A stretch of DNA of 39,903 nt, taken from assembly GCA_946625225.1 (NCBI GenBank), contig CAMOTA010000014.1, positions 1-39,903 of the forward strand, in the 5' to 3' direction. The position numbers and the translations under genes are program-made. A model generated the notes under the pieces. The model had not been told where the DNA came from, did not search any database, and saw only the letters and a list, made by a program, of their open reading frames with translations. Shown in pieces: positions 16,665 to 24,186 of this stretch. The first letter of the stretch is position 1, and each line of letters begins with the position of its first letter. The stretch is from UBA9715 sp003452695. Its GTDB lineage: Bacteria > Actinomycetota > Coriobacteriia > Coriobacteriales > Eggerthellaceae.

Positions 16665-17122
16665 GCGTCCGCCTTCCTCTATCCGCGCGAACCATCCTGT
16701 TACATCCTATCAGGTAACGTGCACGATGGGCGGAGGTTACCTGGCGAATCCGTGCTTGCTTTTAGCGCGCAGGCCTGCGACGGGACGGGGAGAGGGGAGA
16801 GGGGAGAGGGGCAAGGCGATTCTACAGCGCACATTTCCTGATGAACCCTAAAGCAGAGCCGAAGCCAAACCCGAATCCCCTTTCCCCGCCCCGTGCGTTG
16901 GCCCCGCGCGCGAAAAGCGTTGCCCCGCGCGTCGCCCCGGTGCGTCGCCCCGGCTCGTCGGCCTTGCAAACTGAAACCCATGCGTCGCTCCGCCGGCAAC
17001 TCTGCTGCGATCGGCGAGTTCGCTCAAGATGGGCGTATAATCATCGGGTGATGCATGCGACTGGCGATGCGTCCGACCTCGTCGGGTGCATTGCTTCAAA
17101 AGCCGAGCGAGAGGACGCAACC
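16665..17122. other. Divergent intergenic region with short inverted repeat, GA-rich tract and dispersed 58-bp repeat
   Basis: The region lies between the methyltransferase (minus) and thyX (plus). CAGGTAAC (16711-16718) and GTTACCTG (16736-16743) form an 8-bp inverted repeat close to the methyltransferase start. A (GGGGAGA) tract lies at about 16785-16810. Positions 16835-16892 are the inverted partner of 14062-14119. A perfect TATAAT at 17036-17041 is a candidate -10 for thyX, 82 bp before its start, without a clear -35. No gene is supported here. Confidence 0.45.
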
Positions 17123-17809
17123 ATGCAGGTAGAGCTTCTGTACCACACTCCCGAGCCGGAACGCGCCGTGGCCACGGCCGCGCGCCTGTGCTATGCGCCC
17201 ATCGGTGCGAGCGAGCTTATGGAATCGCTTTCAGACGAGGGGATACGCAAGGTCCTTGCCACAATATTGGCCAGCGGGCACCTGTCCACGCTCGAACACG
17301 CCAGCTACACCTTCGCCATCGACGGCGTATCGCGCGCGCTCACGCACCAGCTGGTGCGCCACCGTTTGGCGTCGTTCAACCAGCAAAGCCAGCGCTACGT
17401 GAAGTTCGCCGAGGGCCTGGATGTGGTGAAGCCCGCTTCGATTGCCGAAAACGACGAGGCCAGCCACCTGTTCGACGAGATGATATCCAAGACCATCGAA
17501 ACCTACCAGGCGTTCCTGGAAGCCGGCATCCCCGCCGAGGACGCGCGCTACATCCTGCCCAACGCGGCAGAGACGAAAATCGTCGTGACCATGAACATCC
17601 GCGAGCTGCTGCACTTCTTCAACCTGCGCTGCTGCAACCGCGCGCAGTGGGAGATTCGCGCGCTGGCTTGGCGCATGCTCGAGCTCGTTCGCCCCACAGC
17701 GCCGTTCATCTTCGCCGATGCGGGTCCGGGCTGTGTGCGGGGATCGTGCCCTGAAGGCAAGATGACCTGCGGAAATCCCTATCCGCGGGCAGAAGGGCGC
17801 ACCAGCTAG
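17123..17809 (+). CDS. thyX: Flavin-dependent thymidylate synthase
   Basis: A 228-residue ThyX, which makes dTMP from dUMP with methylene-tetrahydrofolate, FAD and NADPH. The ThyX motif RHR-x7-S is exact as RHRLASFNQQSQR (79-91); HLSTLEHASYTF (53-64) and the ending NIRELLHFFNLRCCNRAQWE are also typical. The ATG at 17123 is chosen for GAGAGGA 6-7 bp upstream and because the family starts MxVxLL; in-frame upstream starts lack similarity. The protein ends in a Cys-containing tail (GPGCVRGSCPEGKMTCG) seen in related ThyX proteins. It has no operon partner. Confidence 0.93.
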   Translation: MQVELLYHTPEPERAVATAARLCYAPIGASELMESLSDEGIRKVLATILASGHLSTLEHASYTFAIDGVSRALTHQLVRHRLASFNQQSQRYVKFAEGLDVVKPASIAENDEASHLFDEMISKTIETYQAFLEAGIPAEDARYILPNAAETKIVVTMNIRELLHFFNLRCCNRAQWEIRALAWRMLELVRPTAPFIFADAGPGCVRGSCPEGKMTCGNPYPRAEGRTS

Positions 17810-17946
17810 CATCACGACGCCCCCGAAGGGCATCCAACCGACCTGCCCGGCCAAAGTGCGCACGGGGTCTGGTTGGGCGTTCCGCGGGCCGGTCCATGGG
17901 CGGCGACCCGGCTGGTTACGTCACCGTTGCAAAGGGCGTTGTCCGA

Positions 17947-17976
17947 TTGCGCGCGCGGCGCAAGCGATGGTACATT
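17947..17976 (+). promoter_or_regulatory. Putative promoter of the large membrane protein gene
   Basis: TTGCGC (17947-17952) and TACATT (17971-17976) are 18 bp apart, 47 bp before the ATG at 18023. The match to consensus is partial. Confidence 0.35.
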
Positions 17977-18022
17977 GATGCGCGAAAGGGCATCTTTGCA
18001 AACGGAAGGGCGGTGCGGGACC

Positions 18023-19939
18023 ATGCGCATCCCGGCGGAACGCTGGCTGAAGGCCTCGTGCGCGCGGCGCCTGGGCGGCTATTACGCGAAGGCGGCCGTT
18101 GCGGTGGGCTTGCTCGGGTTGTTCGCCGCCTCCGAGCACGCGCTGCCCCCGTTCGCCGTCGCGCTCGTGTGGGCGCTCCTGGCGGGGGCGTCGGCTTGGG
18201 GAATCGCCTATCATGCGCTCGTGAAGAAATCCCATCGGCGTCTCATGCTGAAGCAAGGCGGCAAGCTCGCGCGCCTGAACGAGGGACGGGCTTTCAGCTT
18301 GGTGGCTGCCTTCGCCGTTGCCGCCGTGTGCACGGCGGGCCTTATGATCGAAGCGCCGGCGTGGGACGGGGCCGCGTGGGCCCTGGTCGTTTCGGCGTCA
18401 GTGCTCTTCCCAGCGCTGTTCGCGCTTGCTAGCAAATTCTTGAACAGCGAATTCGAAGCGCCGTATCGGCTCTCGCGCGCCGTGCTGTACGCCAGCCTGG
18501 CCTTGGGCGCGCTGTTGTGCGCCGCGTACGCAGTGGGCGTGGCGCTCCAACCGGCCGTCGTCTATTCCAGCGCAACCGAGGCCTTTCTTTCCGCCAGGCA
18601 GCCCTTCGAGGGCTCTCCGAGCGTGTTGCTGGGCGAAATCGGCGTTCTGAAGCAGCTCGTCGACGGGTTCACGGCGTACGGCGTCTCGAAAGCCACCGAG
18701 GCGTCGGCGGGATTCTACATCGCATGGCGGGTCGTGCTGGGCGCTTCGGCGTTCTTCGGCGTCGCGAACCTGCTGGGCTTCAGCGCGCTTGGCGTGCGCG
18801 AGCTGAAATGCGTGTTCCAACCGCTCGATGCGGTGGGAGAGCCGGGTGGCGCCAACGCCGATGACGAGCTTTCGGGCGTGACGTCAAGCGGTACGGGCGG
18901 GGCGCAGGGCGCCATCGCCGGTCCCGATGAGCGCGCTGCCGGCGTCGTGGCAGGTGCGGGTGGCGAGCGTCCGATCGTGAAGCGTTTCGCGGCCGTGGCG
19001 GCAGTCTTGCCGTTGTGCCTGGTGGTCGCCTTTCTCGTCGCCGAATCCACAGCCGCATCTGCCGCGGCAACGCAGGAATACTCGGCGGCGGAGGCCTTCG
19101 CGCGCGACCAAGTGGGCATTGCGGTGTACGTCTTGGACGGCAAGTACTACGAGCAGCAGGCCGTGCAGGAGCTTGTCGATACCGCCAACGCGCGTTCCCA
19201 GGCGCTCTTCGAAGATGCGCGCGCCACGCTCGTGCCGCTCGTCAACGAATCGTACGATGCGCGCATAGCCAACGTCGATGCCTATCTGGATTGGTACTAC
19301 AGCCTGCCTGCGGACTACGAGCGCCTGGGGCGGCTTATCACCGGCACGGTCGAAGGCTATATGCAGGACCAGTTCGAAAGCAGGATAGAGGCGGGCATAG
19401 ACGATTCGCGGCTCTCAGCCGAATTGGAGCGCGTTATCGCACAGGCCGAGGCCATTCAGGCCGACCTGGCGGGCGGCCTGGCATCGCACGAGGTAACCGG
19501 GGTGCCGGACTGGTTGATGACCGCGCGCGAGGCGGCCGACCTGTCCGCGCTGACCTTGCCGTCCGAACCCACGCGCAAGCTGTTGGGCGCTGCCGAGCGC
19601 TTCGGCGTCAGCGCCGCTGCGGGCGCCGCGGCGGGGATCGTCGCCAAGCGCCTGGTGCGCCGGGCGTTGGCAAAGCCCTTCTTCTCGAAAATCGTGGCCC
19701 GCGTGACCAGCGCCCTTGCCAGCAAGGGAATCGGCGCCGGCATCGGGGCTGCCGCCGGGTCGGCCGTCGGCCCCCTCGGCACGATAGCAGGCGCCGCGGC
19801 CGGCGTGGCGGCGGGCCTGGGCGTGGACTACGGCCTGTTGAAGATAGACGAGCTTCAGAACCGCGAAGAGTACCGCTCCGAAATCATTGCCGCCATCGAA
19901 GAGGAACGCGCCGAGATGCTTGCCGTCGTGGGCGCCTGA
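18023..19939 (+). CDS. Large multi-pass membrane protein of unknown function
   Basis: A 638-residue protein I do not recognise. Hydrophobic segments suggest about seven membrane passes in the first 375 residues, for example AKAAVAVGLLGLFAASEHAL, FSLVAAFAVAAVCTAGLMI, VLYASLALGALLCAAYAVGV and AAVAAVLPLCLVVAFLVAES. A Gly/Ser/Ala-rich cytoplasmic or external loop with GPDERAAGVV lies between passes six and seven. After the last pass comes a soluble region rich in Glu, Ala and Tyr (YYSLPADYERLGRLITGTVE) and then a Gly/Ala-rich glycine-zipper-like stretch (GAGIGAAAGSAVGPLGTIAG) before a charged end. ATG 18023 follows GGTGCGGGA; ATG 17978 is a possible earlier start. It stands alone. Confidence 0.65.
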   Translation: MRIPAERWLKASCARRLGGYYAKAAVAVGLLGLFAASEHALPPFAVALVWALLAGASAWGIAYHALVKKSHRRLMLKQGGKLARLNEGRAFSLVAAFAVAAVCTAGLMIEAPAWDGAAWALVVSASVLFPALFALASKFLNSEFEAPYRLSRAVLYASLALGALLCAAYAVGVALQPAVVYSSATEAFLSARQPFEGSPSVLLGEIGVLKQLVDGFTAYGVSKATEASAGFYIAWRVVLGASAFFGVANLLGFSALGVRELKCVFQPLDAVGEPGGANADDELSGVTSSGTGGAQGAIAGPDERAAGVVAGAGGERPIVKRFAAVAAVLPLCLVVAFLVAESTAASAAATQEYSAAEAFARDQVGIAVYVLDGKYYEQQAVQELVDTANARSQALFEDARATLVPLVNESYDARIANVDAYLDWYYSLPADYERLGRLITGTVEGYMQDQFESRIEAGIDDSRLSAELERVIAQAEAIQADLAGGLASHEVTGVPDWLMTAREAADLSALTLPSEPTRKLLGAAERFGVSAAAGAAAGIVAKRLVRRALAKPFFSKIVARVTSALASKGIGAGIGAAAGSAVGPLGTIAGAAAGVAAGLGVDYGLLKIDELQNREEYRSEIIAAIEEERAEMLAVVGA

Positions 19940-20128
19940 TCCGAGCTGCCAACTGGGCGAGCGATCAGGTTGGTTGCGCCATTTGGGACGCGCAGCCAGG
20001 TGGAACGCCTCGTCCCTCGTTTTCCGCAGGTTTTCGGAGGTTCACCGCAGGTAACGTTTTTATGAGACCTGCGAAGGCGCGCTCCCAAGCTTTCCCCGTT
20101 GCGGCACAATGCAGAGGAAACATACGCG

Positions 20129-21688
20129 ATGGGAAAGAACCGGAATATGTCAGACACACAGAAGAAGAGCGATCTTTCGCGAGCGTTTTCCGAGGATGGC
20201 GAACTGAAAACCCATGTGGGCGGCCAGGCGCTGCTCGAGGGCATCATGATGCGCGGCAAGTACAACTGGTCGGTTGCCGTGCGCGAACCCGACGGCGTCA
20301 TATACACCGAGGAACACGACCTGGCAAGCGGCAAGGACAAGAACGGCTGGCTGTACTGGCCCTTCGTGCGCGGCTGCCGGGCGTTCGTGGAATCGCTGAT
20401 GCTCGGCTACAAGGCCCTTTCCATAGCTGCCGAGCATGCGTTCGTCGAAGAGGACGAAGAAGGCGAAGAGGGCGAAGAGGGCGAAGATGCCAGGCGGCTG
20501 CAAGTTCATGGCGAGTCCGGGCAGCTGTCTGCGCCCGATGCCGGCCAGTTGGCCGCCGATGCCGGCGAAACCGCGCATGCAGATGCAAGTGAAGCCATGC
20601 CGGCGGCTTCGGGCGAGCGCGGAGGCGTGCCGGTGGCTGCGGACGAGCGCGCAGCCGGCGGGGGAGTGGTCGCTGAACCTGCGCGCGACTTCTCGTGGAG
20701 CCGCGATTTCGGCAATCCCGACGAGATGATAGACGCCCTGGCAGCGCAGCGCACGCTGCAGGTGGTCGATGCCGAAACGGGCCTTCCCGTGCGCTTCGAA
20801 GACGAAACGGCCGACGGAAATGCGGCCGATGGCGATGCACGCGGCGGCGATGCGCCCGATAGAGGTGCAACCGACCGTTACGCGGCCGGCGGCGACGTGT
20901 TCGATGCCGATGCACGCGGAAGCAATGCACCTGGCGGCAATGCGCCCGATGGCGAAGCGCAGGATGCCTTCGAACTTGCACAGCCCGCTGCCGCCAAGGA
21001 GAAGAAGCCGCTGCTTGGCGACAAGGAGATGCTGCTTTCCATGGTGCTCGGCCTGGTGCTCGGCGTTGCGCTGTTCATCGTTGCACCCGCTTTCATAACA
21101 AACCTGATTGTCGGCGAATACGACGAACGCACCCTGCTCTGGAACATCGTCGACGGCGTGCTGCGAATCGCCGTGTTCATTTTCTACATCTGGCTTATCG
21201 GGCGCATGTCCGACATAAAGCGCATGTTCGGCTACCACGGCGCCGAGCACAAGACCATCCACTGCTTCGAGCACGGTCTGCCGCTCACACCCGAAAACGC
21301 GCGCAGATTCCCGCGCCTGCACGTGCGCTGCGGCACGGCCTTCCTGATAATGGTCATGATAATCGCCATTTTCGTGTACACCGTTACGCCGATAAACGCG
21401 CTCATCGACGCCTGGGGCGTGCCCGACGGTGCCCCGAAGCTCGTGCTCGTCATACTCGTGCGCATCGTGCTCATGCCCGTCATCGCCGGAGTGGCCTACG
21501 AGATAACCGTGAAATGGGCGGGAAGCCACCCCAGCAACCCGCTGGTGAAGGTAATTCTCTGGCCCGGCATGCAGATGCAGCGCCTGACCACCCGCGAACC
21601 CGACGACGGCCAAATCGAGTGCGCCATCCGCGCCATGCAAATGGTCCTGGACCGCGAGCAGCGCGAGGAAGCTCTGGCCAGGGCGTAG
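20129..21688 (+). CDS. DUF1385 (YqhQ-like) membrane protein with a low-complexity insertion
   Basis: A 519-residue member of the DUF1385 family, whose usual length is about 300. The N-terminal signature is VGGQALLEGIMMRGKYNWSV and the C-terminal half has YHGAEHKTIHCFEHGLPLTP and FPRLHVRCGTAFLIMVMI, with hydrophobic segments for three or four passes. The function of the family is not established. Between the two conserved parts, about residues 115-300, lies an Asp/Gly/Ala-rich insert with degenerate repeats (DGDARGGDAPDRGATD). ATG 20129 follows AGAGGAAA; ATG 20147 is an equally plausible start that would remove six residues. Confidence 0.8.
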   Translation: MGKNRNMSDTQKKSDLSRAFSEDGELKTHVGGQALLEGIMMRGKYNWSVAVREPDGVIYTEEHDLASGKDKNGWLYWPFVRGCRAFVESLMLGYKALSIAAEHAFVEEDEEGEEGEEGEDARRLQVHGESGQLSAPDAGQLAADAGETAHADASEAMPAASGERGGVPVAADERAAGGGVVAEPARDFSWSRDFGNPDEMIDALAAQRTLQVVDAETGLPVRFEDETADGNAADGDARGGDAPDRGATDRYAAGGDVFDADARGSNAPGGNAPDGEAQDAFELAQPAAAKEKKPLLGDKEMLLSMVLGLVLGVALFIVAPAFITNLIVGEYDERTLLWNIVDGVLRIAVFIFYIWLIGRMSDIKRMFGYHGAEHKTIHCFEHGLPLTPENARRFPRLHVRCGTAFLIMVMIIAIFVYTVTPINALIDAWGVPDGAPKLVLVILVRIVLMPVIAGVAYEITVKWAGSHPSNPLVKVILWPGMQMQRLTTREPDDGQIECAIRAMQMVLDREQREEALARA

Positions 21689-21856
21689 AATACCCCTCTG
21701 CGATTTTTCTCCGAACGCATTGCAGGGCCACCGCTGTCGGATGCATCGTGAAGCCGCCGCTGCCGCACGCATTGCACAGGGCCATTGCGAAGACGCCATC
21801 GCCGGATGCCATTGCAACGACGTCGCGACCGCACGCATTGCAGGGCTGCCGATGCT
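21689..21856. repeat. Short direct repeats downstream of the DUF1385 gene
   Basis: ACGCATTGCAGGGC or a close variant occurs three times (around 21716, 21766 and 21833) within an otherwise gene-free stretch of GC-rich sequence. It leads directly into copy 2 of the two-hairpin element. No gene is supported here. Confidence 0.4.
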
Positions 21857-22056
21857 AAACCGCGCATTCCATGCAATCTGATGCATTTTTGCTCGGCCCC
21901 TGCATCAGATTGCACGAAATGCGCACTTTTCAAGGCCTCTTGAAAATCGTGACCTGGGAAAATAGAAATCCGGCCCATTAAAAACCGCGCATAACTCAAC
22001 ATCTCATGCACCGTGAAGACGAAAATGCATCAGATTGCATGGAATGCGCGGTTTCC
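21857..22056 (-). repeat. Two-hairpin intergenic repeat element, copy 2 (inverted relative to copy 1)
   Basis: Hairpin arms 21857-21885 and 21901-21929 (inner 24 nt pair with two mismatches) and 21982-22010 and 22026-22054 (21 of 29 positions pair), both around 15-nt loops. The core GACCTGGGAAAA and CTCTTGAAAA is the reverse complement of the core at 2873-2889. Loop sequences also match when inverted (for example GCCGAGC). It ends directly at the cas2 remnant, so its arrival may have removed the upstream part of the cas operon. Confidence 0.8.
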
Positions 22057-22337
22057 ACCAATCATCTTGTTGCCAGAGATTCAGCAACCGGCAGCAAACG
22101 GCCGAAGAGCGTGAATCTGCCTCGCTGGTCAAATTGCAATCGACGTATGCGAAACTTGTTACCAACGATGCAAACGCCGGGTCTGCGATTGCGCGATTGC
22201 GCAAGCATCGTCCTCCCGAAGGGCTTGTTCAAGTGCTGAAAGTGACCGAGCGTCAATTCGAGACGATGGTGTTCATAACGGGGAATCGTGAGGCATACGA
22301 CGAAGTCGACACGATGGAAGAATTCCTGGTCTTATGA
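22055..22337 (+). pseudogene. cas2: cas2 remnant, 5'-truncated (type II-A)
   Basis: The last 75 or so residues match the C-terminal part of type II-A Cas2: LVKLQSTYAKLVTNDANAGS, AIARLRKHRPPEGLVQVLKV, TERQFETMVFITGN and a final MEEFLVL. Cas2 with Cas1 integrates new spacers; it is normally about 95-110 residues and starts with a beta strand bearing a conserved Asp (FDLPT). That start is missing: the reading frame runs back into the arm of the two-hairpin repeat. TAEERESA just upstream resembles the Cas2 segment TAEER but is followed too soon by the LQ-YAKL segment, suggesting an additional small internal deletion. The stop overlaps the csn2 start (ATGA), the native operon arrangement. The product is surely non-functional. 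Confidence 0.8.
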
Positions 22338-23020
22338 ACATATGCTTTTCGGGCTTGCAGTTGCCAATACCTGTCGACGATGCGGCGGTAACGGTGCTCG
22401 AGGTGCACAACAAGGCATTCTTCGCACGTATATGCCAATCGCTTGCTTCGCAGAGAGGCTCAGACGCAATCGAGCCGCATACGTTTTGGGATGAGGCGGG
22501 GAAAGAGTGGAAAGCATCGAACTGCCTTTTGGTTGTAGACACTCCCTTGGATTTACCGTGGGACGATCGCGCTTTGGCAGGCGGCTTGGCGAATCGCATG
22601 GCGGAGTTGACACATGAGGACGCGGATGTCCGGCAAGGCGTGGAGGATGCATTTGCGCTTTTGCAATCGCGCCTTCGGCAAGTAGCGATTATGCTCGATT
22701 CCGAATATGCATTTGAAGTAGACTGGGAACTGAAGAAATACTTACGGACCTATGGGTTCGGTGTTGAGCTCGACGAAGACGAGCCGCTCATTGACAAATT
22801 AATAAAGTTTCTCATGCTGGCCAAAGATGCCTCGCTTGATAAGGCGATCGCGTTTGTGAATCTGAAACTTTTTCTAACCAAAAACGAGCTCGAACAATTC
22901 TACGAACAAGCTTTTTTCGCGGAATTGCGCTTGCTGCTAGTGGAGAACGTCGAGGATGCAATAGCATACAAGCGTGAGCGTAAACTAGTTATTGACCAGG
23001 ACTTTATCGAGTCATGGTAA
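22334..23020 (+). CDS. csn2: Csn2, type II-A CRISPR adaptation protein
   Basis: A 228-residue protein with the layout of Csn2, the ring-forming DNA-end-binding protein that assists Cas1-Cas2 in type II-A spacer acquisition. Points of agreement with Streptococcus Csn2: the start MNICFSGLQLPIPVDDAAVT, then LLVVDTPLDLPWDD, the coiled helical region with LDSEYAFEVDWELKKYLRTY and GFGVELDEDEPLIDKLIKFL, the strand AIAFVNLKLFLTKNELEQF, and the closing strand LRLLLVENVE followed by VIDQDFI. The length fits the family (220-230). ATG 22334 overlaps the cas2 stop. The gene is more AT-rich than most of the window, consistent with transfer. Intact, but cas9, cas1 and most of cas2 are missing, so it is orphaned. 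Confidence 0.85.
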   Translation: MNICFSGLQLPIPVDDAAVTVLEVHNKAFFARICQSLASQRGSDAIEPHTFWDEAGKEWKASNCLLVVDTPLDLPWDDRALAGGLANRMAELTHEDADVRQGVEDAFALLQSRLRQVAIMLDSEYAFEVDWELKKYLRTYGFGVELDEDEPLIDKLIKFLMLAKDASLDKAIAFVNLKLFLTKNELEQFYEQAFFAELRLLLVENVEDAIAYKRERKLVIDQDFIESW

Positions 23021-23073
23021 ATACTTCCATCAGGTATGACCGTCCCTCTCGCAGTGGGGATTATGCGCCATCG

Positions 23074-23174
23074 GTTTTGGCGCAGTGTCATCCTGACTGG
23101 TAATCAAACATCCAGGACGCGGAAGAGGTCGTGAGGCAGTTTTGGCGCAGTGTCATCCTGACTGGTAATCAAAC
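23074..23174 (+). CRISPR. Minimal CRISPR array: two 36-nt repeats and one 29-nt spacer
   Basis: Two identical 36-nt repeats, 23074-23109 and 23139-23174, flank a 29-nt spacer at 23110-23138. Each repeat begins GTTTTGGCGCAGTGTC and ends GACTGGTAATCAAAC. The GTTTT start, AAAC end, 36-nt length and internal TGTNATNNTGANTGNTAA pattern follow type II-A repeats such as that of Listeria. The array starts 53 bp after csn2, the expected place and orientation. It is far shorter than an active array, and a third repeat copy is displaced by 909 bp. Confidence 0.8.
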
Positions 23175-23205
23175 GGAGCGTCATTCGACATCATCGGGAG
23201 GTAGC

Positions 23206-23442
23206 ATGTTCAGGTACGTGCTAGCAGAAACGCCAGGGTTGCCGAGGGATGAGCAATTCAACGTGCTTCGACAAAGCGCCGAGGAGGCGAGCCAGAGGTT
23301 CGATTACAGGTCGAACTCGTGGGTCCGCGACGAGGAATCATGGTGGCGTCACTGCATGAACAGCAACGACTACGAGGACATAACCGAGGACGAGGCGAGG
23401 GCGATAATCGCCAGATGGGGAGGTTCGTTCGATGCTCGATAA
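23206..23442 (+). CDS. Small phage-like protein of unknown function
   Basis: A 78-residue acidic protein (ITEDEARAIIARWGGSFDAR at the end; rich in Trp, Arg and Glu). I do not recognise a family. It has a good ribosome binding site (GGGAGG 5 bp before ATG 23206) and its stop overlaps the start of the next gene, an arrangement common in phage genomes. It is the first of three genes lying between CRISPR repeat copies 2 and 3, and its ribosome binding site falls within the first 30 bp after repeat 2, where a spacer would be. Confidence 0.6.
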   Translation: MFRYVLAETPGLPRDEQFNVLRQSAEEASQRFDYRSNSWVRDEESWWRHCMNSNDYEDITEDEARAIIARWGGSFDAR

Positions 23443-23851
23443 AGCGAGGGAAATCTGCATGGAGAGGCACGCTGGGCAGGTCGACAAGGCGGGCGAGCCG
23501 TATTACCTGCACCCGTTCGCCGTGGCCGACGCGGTGGACGGCGAGGAGGCTAAAGCCGTCGCGTACCTGCACGACGTGGTGGAGGACACCGACGCGACAC
23601 CCGAATGGCTGGCGGCGCAGGGCTTCCCCGCGAACGTGGTCGAAGCCGTCGACTGCATTACGCGGCGGGATGGCGAGCCGTACGGGGACTACATCGCGCG
23701 CGTTGCCCGCAACGGGCTGGCGCGGGCGGTGAAGATGGCCGACCTGAAACACAACCTCGACCCCTCCAGGCGCGGGGCCACCGACTCAATGCGCGAGAGG
23801 TACGCGAAGGCGCTGGCGATGCTAGAAGAGGTTGGTCGCGATGGCGTATAA
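23432..23851 (+). CDS. HD-domain protein (RelA/SpoT hydrolase-like), phage type
   Basis: A 139-residue single HD-domain protein similar to the N-terminal ppGpp hydrolase domain of RelA/SpoT and to small phage-encoded homologues. HAGQVDKAGEPYYLHPFAVA holds the first metal His residues, AVAYLHDVVEDTDAT is the HD motif, and AVKMADLKHNLDPSR is the closing motif that coordinates metal and nucleotide. No synthetase domain is present. It could hydrolyse (p)ppGpp or a related nucleotide, for instance during phage growth; this is inferred. It overlaps both neighbours by 8-11 bp. Confidence 0.8.
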   Translation: MLDKAREICMERHAGQVDKAGEPYYLHPFAVADAVDGEEAKAVAYLHDVVEDTDATPEWLAAQGFPANVVEAVDCITRRDGEPYGDYIARVARNGLARAVKMADLKHNLDPSRRGATDSMRERYAKALAMLEEVGRDGV

Positions 23852-24113
23852 GGGCAAGGTCAAGAAGAAGGGCACGGGCGACGTAACCGATAGGGGCAAG
23901 GAGTGGGCGCGCCAGGGAGGCTTCGGCACCGAGTGGGCCAAGGGCCTCACGGACTCCGACATCGGGGGGCTGGAGGTAGTCGCCGACCACACCGACGAGG
24001 TCATAGAGGCGCTGGGAATCGCGCTCGGGCGTGCGCTTGAGGCCGTGGGCATCGAGGCAGAATCGGACGCCGCGAACCTGTGCGTTTTGGCACAGTGTCA
24101 TCCTGACTGGTAA
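23841..24113 (+). pseudogene. Phage tail-component-like gene (HK97 gp10-like), 3' end replaced by a CRISPR repeat
   Basis: The frame gives 90 residues. After a Lys/Gly-rich start (GKVKKKGTGDVTDRGKEWAR) comes VVADHTDEVIEALGIALGRA and LEAVGIEAESDAANLC, which resembles the N-terminal helix of HK97 gp10-type phage proteins, where the family continues after the Cys with PVDTG and a further 60-80 residues. Here the sequence after Cys is read from the third CRISPR repeat (VLAQCHPDW) and stops inside it. So the gene is cut exactly at the repeat junction. The start ATG 23841 overlaps the HD gene. The gp10 link is a pattern judgement and not certain. Confidence 0.55.
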
Positions 24114-24119
24114 TCAAAC
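24084..24119 (+). CRISPR. Third, isolated CRISPR repeat copy
   Basis: 36 nt with one difference from the repeats at 23074 and 23139 (GGCACAG instead of GGCGCAG). It lies in the same orientation, 909 bp after the end of repeat 2. The following 30 bp (24120-24149) could be a terminal spacer, but no fourth repeat follows. Confidence 0.75.
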
Positions 24120-24186
24120 ATGTCGATAGAGCTTGCAGAATGGTTTACGACCCGTTAGGCGTTGGATATGAATTGAGGTGAGTAGC

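Noticed and set aside
21857..23205. A tracrRNA or anti-repeat for the type II system
   Set aside because: I found no stretch complementary to the repeat (it would contain GTTTGATTACCAGTCAGG) apart from the repeats themselves; read by eye, so a computed search would be decisive.
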